A stretch of DNA of 64,000 nt from Rhizobium sp. SL42 (GCF_021729845.1 NZ_CP063397.1:3362001-3426000); one strand, 5' to 3'. Positions 35,054-44,552 are shown, counted from the first letter of the stretch. Notes: generated by a model not told the origin, from the sequence alone. Translations and numbers: made by a program.

Positions 35054-36966
35054 GCATCCCAACTCCCGTCCTGCTTCATCTGCTCGATCTCGCCGATCGC
35101 CCGCTCTCTCTGCCGTTCCCGCCGGACGATCTCACCGACCGCGGCCTCGTCCGACTTATCGGCATAGCGGAATTCGCTGTCGGCATAGCGGTTGATCTCC
35201 TGCAGGATCATTTCCATGGTCACTGGGCCACGCAGTTCGGCGATCATCGCTTTCTTCTCGTCATACGGCTTGTGCATGAACGCGGCCGGAGCAACGAACC
35301 AGTCATCCGGCAGTTCGACATCCATCGCCCGCATCTTCACAGCGTCGGTGATGTTCTTGATCGCCCGCCCGGTAAAGCGTGGTTCGGCAAGTTTGATCTC
35401 GTGCAGATAGGCACCGACATCGGCAAGCGTGACGATCCGGCCATGCGCTTTCTCATGACGTTCCCAGACCGCGACCAGCCCGTCCTCCTTCGGTCGGTCG
35501 TGCTCGCCATAGGAGCGCGACACCGCCTTGGTGATTTCCTGGCCGGCAAACAACGCGTGCTCGCCAAGCGCGATGTCATGGTTCTTCCCGATCAGCAGCG
35601 AGAATATGTCGATGTAATCCTCCCGCGACTGCGGTCCGTCGACCAGCCAACGTGCACCGGCGCGCTGGCGCAGCGCATCGTCGACATTTTCCGGATAGTT
35701 TGAGAACATGCCGAAGGTGGAATTGCCCCGCACGACCGTCGAGGCACCGGCAAAGCTCTCCATCAGCACCGCCGTCACCTCATGCTGGCCGGACGACGCC
35801 CGGTCGTCCGAGCGCTTGGCGGTCACCTGGTCGACATCGTCGATCGTGCCAAAACCGATGACGCGCGGGTTCAGAACATTGTTGACGAAGCTCTTGGCAT
35901 TTTGCCCCGACTTGCCCTGGTAGGACGAGATCTGGTCGACACCGAAATTCTCGTAGTGAAAGGCATAACCCGCCACCTGGCAGTAGTCGTTCAGCATACC
36001 GGCCAGCATCTGGATCAGGATCGTCTTGCCGGTTCCCGGCATGCCGTCGCCGATGAAGGTGAAGAGGAAGCCGCCGAGTTCGACAAACGGGTTCATCTGC
36101 CGGTCGAAATCATAGGCCATCAGCATCTTGGCGAGCTTCAGCGCCTGATATTTGGCGATGTGGTTGCCGATGATCTCTTCCGGCTTCTTGAAGGTCATCG
36201 ACAGAGGTTTGCGCTTCGGCCCCGGCGCTGCATCAAAACCGTCCAGCGTGAAGTCGTCCTGATCGACGCGGATATGGCTGGTCTCGAATACGCCAAGATG
36301 TTCGAACCGCGCCTTGCGCGACAGGAGCCCTTCAAGTGCGATCTGCGCGAAAGCGCGGCAACGGCCAATCACCGTCGCATCGTCACCCGCGCCGGCCAGT
36401 GCGGCATCAAGCCCCGCGACCATGCTTTTCAGGCCATCCTGCGCCGTATCGAAGAGAAAATCCGGCTCGCGCATGCCGTTTTCTTCCGCACTCTCGCCGG
36501 AAACGGTCGACAGCAGATAGGCGGCAAAAGCGAATGTGGCGACATAGGCCGACGACGACAGCAGTGCCTTGAAGCGTGCCGCATCCTCGCCCTGCAGCGG
36601 AGCCGTCAGATTGCGCGCCTGCAGACTTTCCAGTTCTGTCTGACGGGCAAAGACATCGGCAATCGCCAGCGCAATCTGCGCCCCGCGCCGGACGCGGTAG
36701 AGAACCGTATGTTGCGCCGGCGTCAGAAGCGGATCGCCGCCAGCTGCCTGAATGGTCTTGACCAGTTCGACCTCGCGGGTCCGCCGCACCGAACCGGTGG
36801 AAACCGTCGAGATGAAACGCCGGTTGGTTCCGGCAATCGGAGCAGCGGATGCCCCCTCGCCCGCATCCAGCACGATGACGCGGGTTATAAGCCCCTGCGC
36901 CACCGCCAGATGCCTGGCGATATCAGCCTCGTGCAACGTAGTCAGGCCAGCGCTCAATTCGCTCAT
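35050..36966 (-). CDS. AAA+ ATPase, centre of five-gene operon
   Basis: 638 aa. A poorly recognisable N-terminal region (1-280) is followed by an AAA+ core: Walker A GDGMPGTGKT at about residue 314; a Walker B-like IGFGTIDDVDQV at about 370, where the usual DE is DD; SNYPENVDDALRQRAGARW at about 425 with sensor and arginine-finger-like residues. A helical tail follows (550-638) with MKQDGSWDA at the end. The core resembles AAA+ remodelling ATPases; the substrate is unknown. ATG at 36966, three bases after the previous stop. Confidence 0.83.
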   Translation of the reverse strand: MSELSAGLTTLHEADIARHLAVAQGLITRVIVLDAGEGASAAPIAGTNRRFISTVSTGSVRRTREVELVKTIQAAGGDPLLTPAQHTVLYRVRRGAQIALAIADVFARQTELESLQARNLTAPLQGEDAARFKALLSSSAYVATFAFAAYLLSTVSGESAEENGMREPDFLFDTAQDGLKSMVAGLDAALAGAGDDATVIGRCRAFAQIALEGLLSRKARFEHLGVFETSHIRVDQDDFTLDGFDAAPGPKRKPLSMTFKKPEEIIGNHIAKYQALKLAKMLMAYDFDRQMNPFVELGGFLFTFIGDGMPGTGKTILIQMLAGMLNDYCQVAGYAFHYENFGVDQISSYQGKSGQNAKSFVNNVLNPRVIGFGTIDDVDQVTAKRSDDRASSGQHEVTAVLMESFAGASTVVRGNSTFGMFSNYPENVDDALRQRAGARWLVDGPQSREDYIDIFSLLIGKNHDIALGEHALFAGQEITKAVSRSYGEHDRPKEDGLVAVWERHEKAHGRIVTLADVGAYLHEIKLAEPRFTGRAIKNITDAVKMRAMDVELPDDWFVAPAAFMHKPYDEKKAMIAELRGPVTMEMILQEINRYADSEFRYADKSDEAAVGEIVRRERQRERAIGEIEQMKQDGSWDA

Positions 36967-36969
36967 GTC

Positions 36970-38121
36970 TCAGACCTCGCTCACAATCTGGTTGCCGGAA
37001 ATCACATGCACCTTGAAATTACCGAAAATTTCCTTTGCCTCACCGGAAGCATAGAGCGCCTGATAGGCGTCATGCGGCACCAGTGCATGTTTCTCGTAGA
37101 AAGAAACGCCCATGCGCGCCGCTTCCAGGTCATGCGTTTCGATGTGGAATTCCTGAACGGCAGGCGCCGACGAGAAAAAACCCTTCTGCGCCGGCTGCTC
37201 ACGCTTCGAAAACACCTCCTGCTCCGTCCAGGTCATCACCCAGGCGTTTTCCGGCTTGCGAACCCTGGACAGGATCTCGTTCACCCGCCCGGCATTCTCG
37301 GTAATCCCAGAGGAATAGAAGGGGCCGAGAACGATGCGCCGCAGCGATTTCGGATGCAGCGTCGGAAAATCCCGGTCCATATTGGTCGCAATGGTCGCCG
37401 GCGTCAGGGAATAGGCGGAGTTGCGGCTGACAAATTCATCGAACAGACGTGCAAGCTCGGGGTTGAGCAGCCCGCCGACCGGCAACGGAATGTCCATGTC
37501 ACCGTTCAGCCCGCCCTCGTCTGTCACCAGCAACTTGACGACATTGTCGGACGAATCCTCGATCGTTGCCACATAGACCATCGGCAAAGTACTGGTGCCG
37601 TCAAAGGCTGCCCAGGTGACCAGATAGCTCGGCCTGCGGCTTGTCGCATTGACGGTGACGCCGATCGTCTCCGGCAGGACGAGCGGCGAGAAGATTTCCC
37701 CCTTGCCGATCTGCTCCAGATACAGCCTCTCGGCGATCTGGGTCTGCAATGCGGTGGGAAATTCCTTCTGCCGCAGGATGAAATCGACCATCTCCTCACG
37801 CAGCGACCCCGCCGCCGGAATGGTCGCCAGCCGTTTGGCAGCGCCGGCCCGGTCGTTTTCCAGCTCCAGCACGTTCTGGTAAACCGGAAATCCGCTTTCG
37901 GCCCGCGACACACGGAATTGCTCGGTAAATCCGATGCGGTTCTGCCAGCAGGCGAACGAATTGCGCAGACGGTCAATGTACGGCAGCAGGACCGACGCGG
38001 AAGGGCCGTTGTCGGCCAGCCGGGCATCCGGATTGCCGAAATGGATATCTAGGCCGCCAAGCGCTGCCGCCATGGTGGAGAAATACTGCGCAACCGCCGT
38101 GTTGTTCGCCGCGTCGTTCAT
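36970..38121 (-). CDS. Conserved hypothetical protein of the AAA+ operon
   Basis: 383 aa, soluble, no signal peptide or transmembrane segment, no motif recognised. It has a mixed alpha/beta composition with blocks such as YIDRLRNSFACWQNRIGF and HPKSLRRIVLGPFYSS. The stop is three bases before the AAA+ gene start, so it is co-transcribed and probably translated with it. The spacing to the coiled-coil gene upstream is 67 bases, still without a visible terminator. Function unknown. Confidence 0.7.
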   Translation of the reverse strand: MNDAANNTAVAQYFSTMAAALGGLDIHFGNPDARLADNGPSASVLLPYIDRLRNSFACWQNRIGFTEQFRVSRAESGFPVYQNVLELENDRAGAAKRLATIPAAGSLREEMVDFILRQKEFPTALQTQIAERLYLEQIGKGEIFSPLVLPETIGVTVNATSRRPSYLVTWAAFDGTSTLPMVYVATIEDSSDNVVKLLVTDEGGLNGDMDIPLPVGGLLNPELARLFDEFVSRNSAYSLTPATIATNMDRDFPTLHPKSLRRIVLGPFYSSGITENAGRVNEILSRVRKPENAWVMTWTEQEVFSKREQPAQKGFFSSAPAVQEFHIETHDLEAARMGVSFYEKHALVPHDAYQALYASGEAKEIFGNFKVHVISGNQIVSEV

Positions 38122-38188
38122 CCACGCGCCTCAGGCATTGTTCCAAAGCACGCCCGCCCGCAGGGAAAAGAGACCCAAACCGCAGGCA

Positions 38189-39277
38189 TCACGGTTTCAC
38201 GTAGTTGGCCGAATTGTGCTTGTCGAGCACGCTCTGGAACCGCCGTGCAAACGCATCGTCGGCCAGTTTCTTGCGGCGCTGGATGTCCTGAGTCGACAGC
38301 ATGTTCTTTTCATGCAGCTCCAGCAGATCGCCGATATGGCGCTGCGCGGCGGCGCCGATCCCGGCCATGGTCTCTTCCGCCGCCGTATCAACCTGACTGC
38401 CGAGCGTGTTGATCCGGTGCGCGACCTCCTGCTGGGCGGCGGTCTTCAACGAATCCTCCAGCGCCTTGTAGAGCACGATGCGCTGTTCGGTATCGATGGT
38501 CAGCTTGTTGATCAGCGTGTTCTGCGCCGCGATCTGATTATTGAGCGAATCGACGAAGGTCTGGAACATCGACGTGTAGCGTTCAAGCGTCTGGCTTTCG
38601 GCAAGCAGCTCCTGCTCGCGCGCCTGCGCCTGGTTGTATTCGGTGGCAAGCTTCGAGCGTTCCGCCTCCAAATCGGTTCGCAAGGACTGCTCGGTCGAGG
38701 CGGCGATCTTGTTTTCGATATCGAGCAACATCGGATTGAGTGTCTCGATGCGCTTCTGCGTCGTTTCCAGATTGTCGATCGTTACCTTGCGGCGCTCGAT
38801 CACTTCGATCAGGCTCGCCTCGGAACTCTTGTAGCGCGTATCGAGCACCGCCCGCTGCTCTTTCAGGATGCCGACAATACTATCCGACTTTGACAGCAGG
38901 TCCTGCAGATTGCCGGCCAGCGACATGTTGCGCACCCGTTCGGTACGCATGCGCTGCGAACGCTGACGCGAAAAGATGCCAATGAATTTTTCGACGCCCG
39001 TGAAGCTCTTCATGCTCTCGAATTCGCTGCCGAAGACGTTAGTTGCATCCTCGAGCCCGATGATCAGGTCGGCGATATTTGCCTCCATGGTCTTCTGCTG
39101 CTTGATCACGTCTTCGATGCGGGCATTCTCGATATCGAAATTCTGGTCGGAGATCTTGGCATCGCTTTTGGCGAAGCTGTCGAGTAGCGCCCCGGACTGA
39201 TCGATCTTGCCGCGCATTTCGGCGACAATCGCGCGGGTTTTCTCGATCTCGCTGTCAAACGATTGCAACGTAGCCAT
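38189..39277 (-). CDS. Coiled-coil protein, first gene of AAA+ operon
   Basis: 362 aa, strongly charged and almost wholly helical, with long heptad-like stretches (about 1-90 and 125-290), few Pro or Cys, no membrane segment. It could form rods or a ring-like scaffold. Local similarity to TelA-type toxic-anion-resistance proteins is conceivable but not established. It is likely the first gene of the operon, since AAAGGGAGACGAC precedes its ATG and a 233-base gap with the next gene upstream leaves room for the promoter. Confidence 0.75.
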   Translation of the reverse strand: MATLQSFDSEIEKTRAIVAEMRGKIDQSGALLDSFAKSDAKISDQNFDIENARIEDVIKQQKTMEANIADLIIGLEDATNVFGSEFESMKSFTGVEKFIGIFSRQRSQRMRTERVRNMSLAGNLQDLLSKSDSIVGILKEQRAVLDTRYKSSEASLIEVIERRKVTIDNLETTQKRIETLNPMLLDIENKIAASTEQSLRTDLEAERSKLATEYNQAQAREQELLAESQTLERYTSMFQTFVDSLNNQIAAQNTLINKLTIDTEQRIVLYKALEDSLKTAAQQEVAHRINTLGSQVDTAAEETMAGIGAAAQRHIGDLLELHEKNMLSTQDIQRRKKLADDAFARRFQSVLDKHNSANYVKP

Positions 39278-39510
39278 GTCGTCTCCCTTTTCGACCCCGA
39301 CGGCCTGTGCCGTCCCGATATTTCGCGACCATAACGCAATTCACAGGTTGCGGAAGCATCGCACTGCACATCCGCTGAAGTTTCCACCTGGAAGCAGCTC
39401 TTTGCCTGTGGCCCACTGCATATGGATGGCCGCCCGCACCGGACAAGGGGCGAGAGCACAAAACGGGACGGCAAATCAGCCACCGCGAGCGCCGGCGGCC
39501 GGAACGGTCG

Positions 39511-39897
39511 TTACGGGCCGGCGGCGGCGGGATCCTTCAGATAGGCGATGATATTGGCAACATCCTCATCGGCCTTGACCCCGGCAAACGCCATTTTGGT
39601 CCCCTTGATCAGGGCCTTGGGCGCCTTCAGATATTCCGTCAGCAAAGGCTCATCCCAGACCTTTCCCGCACCGAAATCGATCATCGCCTTGGAATATTTG
39701 AAGCCCGCGACGGTGGCGACAGGATGCCCGACAATGCCCATAAGGCTCGGCCCGACCTTGTTCTTCGCCTCCGTCGCGGTGTGACAGGCCTGACAGGCCT
39801 TGAAAGCCTTTGCGCCGGCAACGGGATCGCCATCGGCCATGGCGGAAACAGGCGCGGCAAGAATGGCACTCAACATCAAAATGGAAACGGTCTTCAT
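39511..39897 (-). CDS. Class I cytochrome c (c2-like), periplasmic
   Basis: 128 aa: signal peptide (1-20, MKTVSILMLSAILAAPVSAM), haem-binding KACQACHT at residues 33-40, and a sixth ligand methionine in GTKMAFAGVK at about 100. One haem per chain; the size fits an electron carrier to terminal oxidases or reductases. ATG at 39897 after GGAAGAG; an in-frame extension upstream to 39963 lacks a ribosome site and would hide the signal peptide. No oxidase genes adjoin it. Confidence 0.9.
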   Translation of the reverse strand: MKTVSILMLSAILAAPVSAMADGDPVAGAKAFKACQACHTATEAKNKVGPSLMGIVGHPVATVAGFKYSKAMIDFGAGKVWDEPLLTEYLKAPKALIKGTKMAFAGVKADEDVANIIAYLKDPAAAGP

Positions 39898-40192
39898 AGG
39901 AACTCTTCCTTCATGGACTTCGGTTGGCCTCATGGACTTAGATAGGATTGCCACCGACCGCATGCGAACGGCCTAAGTGACGCACCATTGAAACGCCGAA
40001 ACGACCTTCATCGCAATCGAGGGAGCGGATGTTTTTTGCCGGACGGCGGAGATGGCTGAAATGCCTCGGCAAAGAAAACCCTTAGGCGTCGCAAACAGGG
40101 AGGGCACTGCGCCGCAAACGCAACGGGCCCGCTTGCAATTGTGGTTTAATAACTGTTGACTTGGGAACTTAATAAAAAACGGGAGCCTGATC

Positions 40193-41149
40193 ATGACCAA
40201 ACTCAATTTCTATCGTACCGCTCTTGCCGCAACCGTATCCGTCATGGCTTTCGGTCTGGCGCCTGCCAATGCCGCTGATCCGGATAGCTGTACAAAGGTT
40301 CGCTTTTCCGACGTTGGCTGGACCGACATCACCGCGACCACGGCAACGGCGGCCGTCGTTCTGAAAGCCATCGGCTACGAGCCGGAAATCACCGTTCTCT
40401 CCGTTCCGGTCACCTACCAGTCGCTGAAGAACAAGGACATCGACGTGTTCCTCGGCAACTGGATGCCGGCTCAGGAAAAGGACGTGAAGCCCTACCTCGA
40501 CGACAAGTCGGTTGAATCGCTCGGCGCAAACCTGGAAGGCGCAAAATACACGCTCGCCACCAATGCCAAGGGCGCTGAACTCGGCATCAAGGATTTCTCC
40601 GACATCGGCAAGCACAAGGATGCCCTGGACGGCAAGATCTACGGTATCGAGCCCGGCAATGACGGCAACCGTCTGGTCATGACCCTGATCGAAAAGAACG
40701 AAATGGGCATGGGCGGCCTCGAAGTGGTCGAATCCTCCGAGCAGGGCATGCTGGCGCAGGTCGCTCGCGCCGAAAAGGCCGGCGAACCGGTCGTCTTCCT
40801 CGGCTGGGCTCCGCATCCGATGAACTCCTCCTTCGAACTGACCTATCTGACCGGCGGCGACAGCACCTTCGGCCCGAACTTCGGCGGCGCGACCGTCTAC
40901 ACCAACACCCGCGCCGGCTTCGTCACCGAGTGCCCGAATGTCGGCAAGTTTGTCTCGAACCTGAAATTCTCGCTCGACATGGAAAACGAGATCATGGGCA
41001 AGATCCTCAACGATGGTGAGGACCCGCAGGTCGCAGCGACCACCTGGCTCAAGGCAAACGGTGCAGCGGTCGAGCCTTGGCTCGCTGGCGTCACCACGCG
41101 CGACGGCGGCGAAGCGCTGCCGGCTGTCAAGGCGGCCCTTGGCCTCTAA
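40193..41149 (+). CDS. choX: Choline ABC transporter, substrate-binding protein
   Basis: Periplasmic receptor of 318 aa with signal peptide (cleavage near PANAADP, residue 27). The fold and sequence match ChoX of Sinorhizobium meliloti, which binds choline through an aromatic box; WTDITATTATA, FLGNWMPAQ and GWAPHPM carry the likely cage tryptophans. GGGAG six bases before ATG. First gene of choX-choW-choV on the plus strand; choW starts 76 bases downstream. Imported choline can feed glycine betaine synthesis or catabolism. Confidence 0.92.
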   Translation: MTKLNFYRTALAATVSVMAFGLAPANAADPDSCTKVRFSDVGWTDITATTATAAVVLKAIGYEPEITVLSVPVTYQSLKNKDIDVFLGNWMPAQEKDVKPYLDDKSVESLGANLEGAKYTLATNAKGAELGIKDFSDIGKHKDALDGKIYGIEPGNDGNRLVMTLIEKNEMGMGGLEVVESSEQGMLAQVARAEKAGEPVVFLGWAPHPMNSSFELTYLTGGDSTFGPNFGGATVYTNTRAGFVTECPNVGKFVSNLKFSLDMENEIMGKILNDGEDPQVAATTWLKANGAAVEPWLAGVTTRDGGEALPAVKAALGL

Positions 41150-41225
41150 TGAACCTGCGGGCCGGTCATTCCGGCCCGCTTTCATTTCCGCACATGTTTC
41201 CACGTGATCAGGCAGGTGTCAGAAC

Positions 41226-42089
41226 GTGAATTGGCTCCCCGAATGGCTTATTGATTCCAGCGGCAAATTGCGGCTGGGCAACTGGGCGAAAGACTTCGTC
41301 GACTGGCTGACGGCGAATGCCGACTGGTTTTTCGACTGGCTTTCCACCGTATTGTCCGCCGCGATCGATGCGCTTCTGTTCGTGCTGCAATGGCCGAACG
41401 CCTTCTTGCTCATCTTCCTGTTCACGGCCTTTTCCTGGTTTCTCAGGCGTTCGATTGGCATTGCCACGTTCACCTGTCTTGGCCTGCTGCTGATCTACAA
41501 TCAGGGCTACTGGAAAGAGACCACGGAAACGCTGGCGCTGGTGCTTGCGTCTGCGGGCGTCAGCATGCTGATCGGGGTTCCGCTCGGCATCACCGCCGCC
41601 CGCCGTCCCTGGATCTATGCCTTCATGCGGCCAGTGCTCGACCTGATGCAGACGATCCCGACCTTCGTCTACCTGATCCCGGCGCTGATCCTCTTCGGTC
41701 TCGGTATGGTTCCGGGCCTGATCGCCACGGTGATCTTCGCCATCCCTGCCCCCATTCGCCTGACACGGCTCGGCGTCATTTCCACGCCGCCATCGCTGGT
41801 CGAGGCGGCCCAGGCCTTCGGCGCCACACCGACCCAGGTGCTGCGCAAGGTCGAACTGCCGTTTGCCATGCCCCAGATCATGGCGGGCTTGACCCAGACG
41901 ATCATGCTCTCCCTGTCGATGGTCGTGATCGCCGCCCTCGTTGGTGCGAGCGGGCTCGGCGTGCCTGTCGTACGTGCGCTGAACACCGTCAACATCGCCA
42001 GAGGCTTCGAGGCCGGTTTGTGCATCGTCATCCTCGCCATCATCCTCGACCGGATGTTCAGAACCGAAAACGCAGAGGATGGCGCATGA
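41226..42089 (+). CDS. choW: Choline ABC transporter, permease
   Basis: 287-aa inner-membrane permease of the ProW/OpuAB type. An N-terminal segment with three amphipathic helices (NWAKDFVDWLTANADWFFDW) precedes six or so transmembrane helices; the EAA-like loop for contact with the ATPase is VEAAQAFGATPTQVLRKVEL at about residue 190. The start is GTG at 41226. Its stop overlaps the ATG of choV (ATGA), so translation is coupled. Confidence 0.93.
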   Translation: MNWLPEWLIDSSGKLRLGNWAKDFVDWLTANADWFFDWLSTVLSAAIDALLFVLQWPNAFLLIFLFTAFSWFLRRSIGIATFTCLGLLLIYNQGYWKETTETLALVLASAGVSMLIGVPLGITAARRPWIYAFMRPVLDLMQTIPTFVYLIPALILFGLGMVPGLIATVIFAIPAPIRLTRLGVISTPPSLVEAAQAFGATPTQVLRKVELPFAMPQIMAGLTQTIMLSLSMVVIAALVGASGLGVPVVRALNTVNIARGFEAGLCIVILAIILDRMFRTENAEDGA

Positions 42090-43129
42090 CCGACGCAGTA
42101 ATCTTCGGCAATGTCGACATTGTCTTCGGCGACCAGCCGCACAAGGCGCTGGCCTTGGTGGATCAGGGCAAGACCCGCGATGAAATCGGCGCGGAAACCG
42201 GCCTGGTGCTCGGCGTCGCCGGCGCATCGCTGGCAGTCAAGGAGGGCGAGATCCTCGTCCTCATGGGGCTTTCCGGATCCGGGAAATCAACGCTTCTGCG
42301 TGCCGTCAACGGGCTCGCGCCGGTCGTGCGCGGCAATGTCAGCGTTCGCACAGAGACCGGACAGGTCGATCCCTACAAGGCTTCTGCAAAATCGCTGCGT
42401 GATCTGCGCATGCATACCGTCTCGATGGTCTTCCAGCAGTTTGCCTTGCTGCCCTGGCGCACCGTCGCCGACAATGTCGGCTTCGGGCTCGAACTTGCCG
42501 GCGTCCCCGATGCCGAACGCAAGTCGATGGTCGCCGAGCAATTGGAGCTGGTCAACCTGACAAAATGGGCCGACCGCAAGGTCAACGAATTGTCGGGCGG
42601 CATGCAGCAGCGAGTCGGCCTCGCCCGCGCCTTCGCCACCGGGGCACCGATCCTGCTGATGGACGAGCCGTTTTCGGCGCTCGATCCGCTGATCCGAACC
42701 CGCCTGCAGGACGAACTGCTGGAATTCCAGTCACGCCTGAAGAAGACCATTCTCTTCGTCAGCCACGATCTGGACGAAGCCTTCCGCATCGGCAACCGCA
42801 TCGCCATCATGGAGAGCGGCCGGATCATCCAGTGCGGCACGCCGCAGCAGATCGTCCAGAATCCCGCCGACCAGTATGTTGCCGATTTCGTGCAGAACAT
42901 GAACCCGATCAACATGCTGACCGCAGCCGACGTCATGCATTCGGGTATCACGGACGGAGCGGCCGCAGTCACCGCAACGGCCAAGCCGCAGACGCCCCTG
43001 GTCGAGATCCTCGACGCGCTGGCGCGCCAGCCGGGCACGATCGGGGTTGTTGACAATGGCACCGTGATCGGCACGATCAGCGCCCAGGATGTGGTGAGTG
43101 GACTGACCAAACATCGCCGAAGAGCATAA
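42086..43129 (+). CDS. choV: Choline ABC transporter, ATP-binding protein
   Basis: 347-aa ATPase. Walker A GLSGSGKST (about residue 66), Q-loop FQQFALLPW, signature LSGGMQQR, Walker B ILLMDEPFSALD and H-loop SHD are all intact. The C-terminal 80 residues form one CBS-like module (DALARQPGTIGVVDNGTVIG), as in ProV-type ATPases, which can couple transport to osmotic conditions. The N-terminal KALALVDQGKTRDEIGAETG is the extended ProV-type leader. The last gene of choXWV. Confidence 0.93.
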   Translation: MTDAVIFGNVDIVFGDQPHKALALVDQGKTRDEIGAETGLVLGVAGASLAVKEGEILVLMGLSGSGKSTLLRAVNGLAPVVRGNVSVRTETGQVDPYKASAKSLRDLRMHTVSMVFQQFALLPWRTVADNVGFGLELAGVPDAERKSMVAEQLELVNLTKWADRKVNELSGGMQQRVGLARAFATGAPILLMDEPFSALDPLIRTRLQDELLEFQSRLKKTILFVSHDLDEAFRIGNRIAIMESGRIIQCGTPQQIVQNPADQYVADFVQNMNPINMLTAADVMHSGITDGAAAVTATAKPQTPLVEILDALARQPGTIGVVDNGTVIGTISAQDVVSGLTKHRRRA

Positions 43130-43189
43130 CCCCCTTCCGCGCCGCGTTCTTGGGACCTTTCGGGGACATTCGGCGCGCAAGAGGACAAG

Positions 43190-43936
43190 ATGCCAGACAA
43201 ACCATCGGTGATTCGGGAAACCGACAATGATGCGCGCCGTCAGGCGCGCATTTTGCTGCGCGGCGCGCGTTTTGCCGCCATCGGCGTGATCGACCCCGAA
43301 ACCCGTTCTCCATCCGTCAGCCGGGTCCTGCTCGGCAGCGACATCGACGGCGCAGCCGTCATTCTCGTCTCGGGTCTGTCGGCCCACACCAAGGCGCTGT
43401 CGGCTGATCCCCGCGCCTCCCTCTTGACCGGAGAACCCGGCAAGGGCGACCCGCTCGCTTATGCACGATTGAGCGTTCAATGCCTGGCCGAAGCGGTGGA
43501 GCACGACAGCGAAAGCCACATGCGCCTGCGCACCCGTTTTCTCGCCCGCCACCCGAAAGCGGCACTGTACATCGATTTCCCGGATTTTCGTTTCTTTCGC
43601 CTTACACCACGCAGCGCCAGCCTGAATGGTGGCTTCGGGCGTGCCTATAATCTGAGCGAAGATGATTTTATCATTTGCAAACCCAACGGCGATTTGTTCG
43701 ATAATGAGCAAAAGACACTACTAGATTTAGGGGAGCGCTTCCCAAATCTAGCCTCTCAAATCGCCACCGAAAGGCACAAGGCACCGTCGGGAAAATGGAC
43801 ATTTTGCGGCTTTGATTCGCATGGAATTGACATTGTTTACAAAGACTTGCTTGTCAGGCATGAATTTGCTGTGCCGGTCGAAACACAAGAACAACTGTTT
43901 TTAGAGTTACCTAATTCAGCATACGCCGTACCTTAA
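43190..43936 (+). CDS. HugZ/pyridoxamine-phosphate-oxidase-like protein with abnormal C-terminal half
   Basis: 248 aa. Residues 1-150 form a split-barrel FMN-binding fold typical of HugZ-type proteins (ARFAAIGVIDPETRSPSVSR, DPRASLLTGE, DFRFFRLTPRSASLNGGFGR). HugZ normally ends in a DUF2470 domain with a haem ligand histidine. Here residues 155-248 are divergent (GFDSHGIDIVYKDLLVRHEF still resembles its end) and the usual MNxDH histidine motif is missing. Base composition changes inside the gene: 40 of 60 bases are G/C at 43501-43560 but 27 of 60 at 43681-43740 and 24 of 60 at 43861-43920. This suggests replacement or decay of the 3' half. Confidence 0.75.
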   Translation: MPDKPSVIRETDNDARRQARILLRGARFAAIGVIDPETRSPSVSRVLLGSDIDGAAVILVSGLSAHTKALSADPRASLLTGEPGKGDPLAYARLSVQCLAEAVEHDSESHMRLRTRFLARHPKAALYIDFPDFRFFRLTPRSASLNGGFGRAYNLSEDDFIICKPNGDLFDNEQKTLLDLGERFPNLASQIATERHKAPSGKWTFCGFDSHGIDIVYKDLLVRHEFAVPVETQEQLFLELPNSAYAVP

Positions 43937-44048
43937 ATTTAGGCATATACAATTTGATCGGTGCTGATAGAGTTCCCGGATAAGCCAAATGACGGATTTT
44001 CAACGACTGCCCTTCCCCCAAGGCGCTCGAAAAGGAAAGTTAAAAAAG

Positions 44049-44366
44049 ATGAAAACGAAAGCATTGTCCGAACAATCGACTGTTGCCGCCGGTTTGCTGT
44101 CCGCCATGGCCAATCCGAAGCGTCTCATGATCCTCTGCAGCCTTGTTGAAGGCGAGGTTCCGGTCGGTGTTCTGGCATCGCAGGTTGGCCTGAGCCAGTC
44201 CGCATTGTCGCAGCATCTCTCCAAGCTGCGCGCCCAGAAGCTCGTCAAGACCCGTCGTGACGCGCAGACCATCTACTACTCGAGCACGTCGGAATCGGTC
44301 ATCAAGATTCTCTCGACACTCGAAAGCATCTACTGCGGCCCGGTTGCAAGCAAGTCCGCCGCCTGA
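44049..44366 (+). CDS. nolR: NolR-like ArsR-family regulator
   Basis: 105-aa winged-helix repressor of the ArsR/SmtB superfamily. The recognition helix and wing, VGLSQSALSQHLSKLRAQ and TRRDAQTIYYSS (about residues 40-78), closely match what I remember of NolR, a global regulator of nodulation and growth genes in rhizobia. ArsR-type metal-binding cysteines are absent from the recognition helix, as in NolR. ATG at 44049 follows AAAGGAAAG; a longer frame from 43989 has no ribosome site. The family is certain; NolR orthology is probable. Confidence 0.82.
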   Translation: MKTKALSEQSTVAAGLLSAMANPKRLMILCSLVEGEVPVGVLASQVGLSQSALSQHLSKLRAQKLVKTRRDAQTIYYSSTSESVIKILSTLESIYCGPVASKSAA

Positions 44367-44514
44367 TGACAGCGCTGCCATGATCGAAATGTCATAGCGC
44401 TTGGGAGGAGCCGCTGCGGCAGTGAATGGATCAAGGCGGCCTTGAAACAAAGACGACCCTCGACAACTGCCCGCAACAACTGACAACGAGACGTCGTCAC
44501 CGGAAGCCGAACAA

Positions 44515-44552
44515 ACCCCGACCGAGGCGGATGCCTTTGCCGGGGTTTTTCT
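44515..44552 (+). terminator. Terminator in the nolR downstream region
   Basis: AACCCCG and CGGGGTT form a stem around a 20-base loop, followed by TTTTTCT. It lies about 150 bases after the nolR-like stop, so a long 3' untranslated region or a small RNA may end here. Confidence 0.65.

Noticed and set aside
35782..38052. Plus-strand open frame of 756 codons
   Set aside because: Antisense to the AAA+ ATPase and its neighbour, which have recognisable motifs and tight spacing; high-GC DNA leaves the complementary frame open by chance.
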